Positions 62,587 through 64,000 of a stretch of DNA of 64,000 nucleotides are shown here, one piece after another (position 1 is the stretch's first letter; the number at the start of each line of letters is the position of its first letter). Under the pieces are notes generated by a model that had not been told where the DNA came from, did not search any database, and saw only the letters and a program-made list of their open reading frames with translations. The stretch comes from MGBC114079 sp964531385. GTDB lineage: Bacteria; Bacillota; Clostridia; Lachnospirales; CAG-274. Made by a program: the position numbers and the translations under genes. The stretch lies in assembly GCA_964531385.1 (NCBI GenBank), contig CAZHGC010000010.1:17820-81819 (forward strand), in the 5' to 3' direction.

Positions 62587-62940
62587 ATGGATTATTTGTA
62601 TGCTTTTTTAGTTGGCGGAGGAATTTGCGTTATAGGTCAAATTTTAATTGATAAAACAAAAATGACTTCCGCAAGAATTTTAGTATTATTTGTTGTTGTC
62701 GGGTGCATTTTGGGCGGATTGGGAATTTACCAACCATTGGTTGAATTTGCAGGAGCCGGAGCAACCGTTCCTTTGCCCGGTTTTGGAAATACACTTGCAA
62801 AAGGTGTTATAAATGAAGTTGACCAAAATGGGTTAATTGGTGCTTTAACAGGTGGGTTAAAATCAGCCTCCGCAGGAATAACCTCTGCAATCGTTTTTGC
62901 ATTTTTAACCGCTTTAATCTTTAACCCTAAAGAAAAATAA
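62587..62940 (+). CDS. spoVAE: Stage V sporulation protein AE (AEb type)
   Basis: 117 residues, three to four membrane helices: FLVGGGICVIGQILIDKTKMT, GAGATVPLPGFGNTLAKGV and SAGITSAIVFAFL, paralogous in style to SpoVAC. AGAGGTG precedes ATG 62587. spoVAEa and spoVAF, present in Bacillus, do not follow; instead a bile salt hydrolase gene starts 30 bases later. Confidence 0.93.
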   Translation: MDYLYAFLVGGGICVIGQILIDKTKMTSARILVLFVVVGCILGGLGIYQPLVEFAGAGATVPLPGFGNTLAKGVINEVDQNGLIGALTGGLKSASAGITSAIVFAFLTALIFNPKEK

Positions 62941-62970
62941 ATTTTGCAAAAATAAAAAGGGAGATAAATT

Positions 62971-63945
62971 ATGTGTACGGCAATAACTTATAAAACAAAT
63001 GATTTTTATTTTGGAAGAACTTTGGATTACGAATTTTCTTATGGTGATGAGGTTACAATCACCCCTCGAAACTACCCTTTTAAATTTCGCCATTCGGAAA
63101 TTATAAAAAATCACTATGCAATTATCGGAATGGCACACATTGCCGAAGGTTACCCTTTATATTATGATGCAGTAAACGAAAAAGGGCTTGGAATTGCGGG
63201 TCTAAACTTTGTTGGAAATGCCGAATATTCAAGCCTTTCAAACAATAAAAAAAACGTTGCCCAATTTGAATTTATTCCAATGATTTTAAGTCAATGTTCA
63301 AATATTTTTGAAGTCAAAAAAATGCTTTCGGAAATAAATATAACAAACACCGAATTCAGCAAAGATTATCCTTGTGCAAAACTCCATTGGATTATTGCCG
63401 ATTTTAATCAATCGATTACTGTTGAAGCAATGAAAAAGGGACTTTATATTTATGACAACCCCGTTGGAGTTCTAACAAACAACCCTCCTTTTAACATACA
63501 GCTTTTTTTGTTAAACAATTATATGTCCGTTTCCCCAAAACCGCCAAATAACTCATTTTCAAAAAAAATCAATTTAACCCAATACAGCCGAGGTATGGGA
63601 ACTTTGGGGCTTCCCGGAGATTTGTCGTCTATGTCTCGTTTTGTCAAAGCAACATTTACAAAGCTCAATTCCGTTTCAAAAAGTGGTGAAAAAGAAAGCA
63701 TAAGTCAATTTTTTCATATTCTCGGTTCAGTCGAACAACAGCGAGGTTGCTGTGAAGTTGGCAATGGAAATTTTGAAATAAGCATTTACACATCTTGTTG
63801 TAATGCAACAAAAGGAATTTATTATTACAAAACTTATGAAAACAGCCAAATAACCGCCGTTGATATGAACAAAGAAAATATCGAAAGCAAAAATTTAATA
63901 AGCTATCCGATTATTCAAAAACAGCAAATATATTTTCAAAATTGA
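62971..63945 (+). CDS. Choloylglycine (bile salt) hydrolase family protein
   Basis: An N-terminal nucleophile amidase that would deconjugate glycine or taurine bile acids, or cleave penicillin V or related amides. 324 residues after Met, with nucleophile C2 exposed once Met is removed. All active-site residues known from clostridial bile salt hydrolase are present at matching places: C2, R16, D19, N79, N170 and R223. GMG.GLGLPGDLSSMSRFV and CNATKGIYYYKTYENSQI resemble C. perfringens BSH from memory. No signal peptide, so cytosolic. GGGAG lies about 8 bases before ATG 62971. The 30-base gap after spoVAE has no terminator, so co-transcription with spoVA is likely. Confidence 0.9.
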   Translation: MCTAITYKTNDFYFGRTLDYEFSYGDEVTITPRNYPFKFRHSEIIKNHYAIIGMAHIAEGYPLYYDAVNEKGLGIAGLNFVGNAEYSSLSNNKKNVAQFEFIPMILSQCSNIFEVKKMLSEINITNTEFSKDYPCAKLHWIIADFNQSITVEAMKKGLYIYDNPVGVLTNNPPFNIQLFLLNNYMSVSPKPPNNSFSKKINLTQYSRGMGTLGLPGDLSSMSRFVKATFTKLNSVSKSGEKESISQFFHILGSVEQQRGCCEVGNGNFEISIYTSCCNATKGIYYYKTYENSQITAVDMNKENIESKNLISYPIIQKQQIYFQN

Positions 63946-63987
63946 CAAAAAACAAATCCAACAATTTTTTTCTTTCAAACTTTCAAA

Positions 63988-64000
63988 TAAAAAAAGGGTG
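63988..64000. terminator. Left arm of a terminator cut by the window end
   Basis: A run of A then AGGGTG, the beginning of the same hairpin core as at 467-506 and 11072-11118, 43 bases past the bile salt hydrolase stop. Only the left arm is visible. Confidence 0.4.

Overview
The window looks like a chromosomal segment of a strictly anaerobic, spore-forming, low-GC Firmicute (class Clostridia), probably a gut or gut-like species. The evidence is the AT-rich sequence, strong GGAGG-type ribosome binding sites with many TTG and GTG starts, a spoVA operon, a six-gene Rnf complex, reverse rubrerythrin, the anaerobic cobalt-early B12 route, and a bile salt hydrolase-type amidase. No rRNA, tRNA, CRISPR array, prophage or complete insertion sequence was seen.

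Layout. 1-11.1 kb: the tail of an ApbE-type flavin transferase, a SplB-like radical SAM protein, a GT-B-like glycosyltransferase, gluconate 5-dehydrogenase, a rimM-trmD-(ttcA-like)-(xer-like) unit, and a two-component system. 11.2-12.2 kb: DUF5131 and DUF2316 genes. 12.3-37.1 kb: one unbroken minus-strand array of tightly coupled genes. It encodes nearly the whole path from glutamyl-tRNA to adenosylcobalamin: hemA, hemL, hemB, hemC, cobA-hemD, a cbiJ-sirC fusion, cbiK, cbiL/H/F/G/D/E-T/C, cbiA, cobO, cbiP, cbiB, cobD, two cobU-like genes and cobT. rsmF and ygiQ follow at its end. cobS, a cobC-type phosphatase and a cobalt transporter are not in the array. 37.4-41.8 kb (plus strand): ACT regulator-hom-lysC, then a CNNM/CBS membrane protein.

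42.1-49.1 kb (minus): an SPFH protein with three zinc ribbons, reverse rubrerythrin behind a textbook Fur/PerR-type operator, asnA, truA, ecfT and a fused ecfA1-ecfA2. 49.4-54.4 kb (minus): rnfCDGEAB. 55.0-56.2 kb: a small conserved-looking ORF and a galE whose YxxxK tyrosine is Phe. 56.7-58.5 kb: trmL coupled to a secreted SGNH (rhamnogalacturonan acetylesterase-like) enzyme with SLH-like repeats. 58.7-59.6 kb: a tandem GNAT protein. 59.8-63.9 kb: a tiny membrane protein, spoVAA-AB-AC-AD-AE, and a bile salt hydrolase gene only 30 bases downstream of spoVAE.

How the genes fit together. The tetrapyrrole genes make uroporphyrinogen III. CobA and the SirC domain make sirohydrochlorin, CbiK inserts cobalt, and the cbi genes complete the ring and attach the adenosyl and lower-ligand parts. 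Rnf couples reduced ferredoxin oxidation to NAD+ reduction and ion pumping, and its G and D subunits need covalent FMN from an ApbE-type enzyme like the one cut by the left edge. The most distinctive points are the spoVA/bile salt hydrolase linkage, the CbiJ-SirC fusion, the two complementary CobU-like proteins, the internal start in lysC, the GalE Tyr-to-Phe change, and two families of intergenic repeats.
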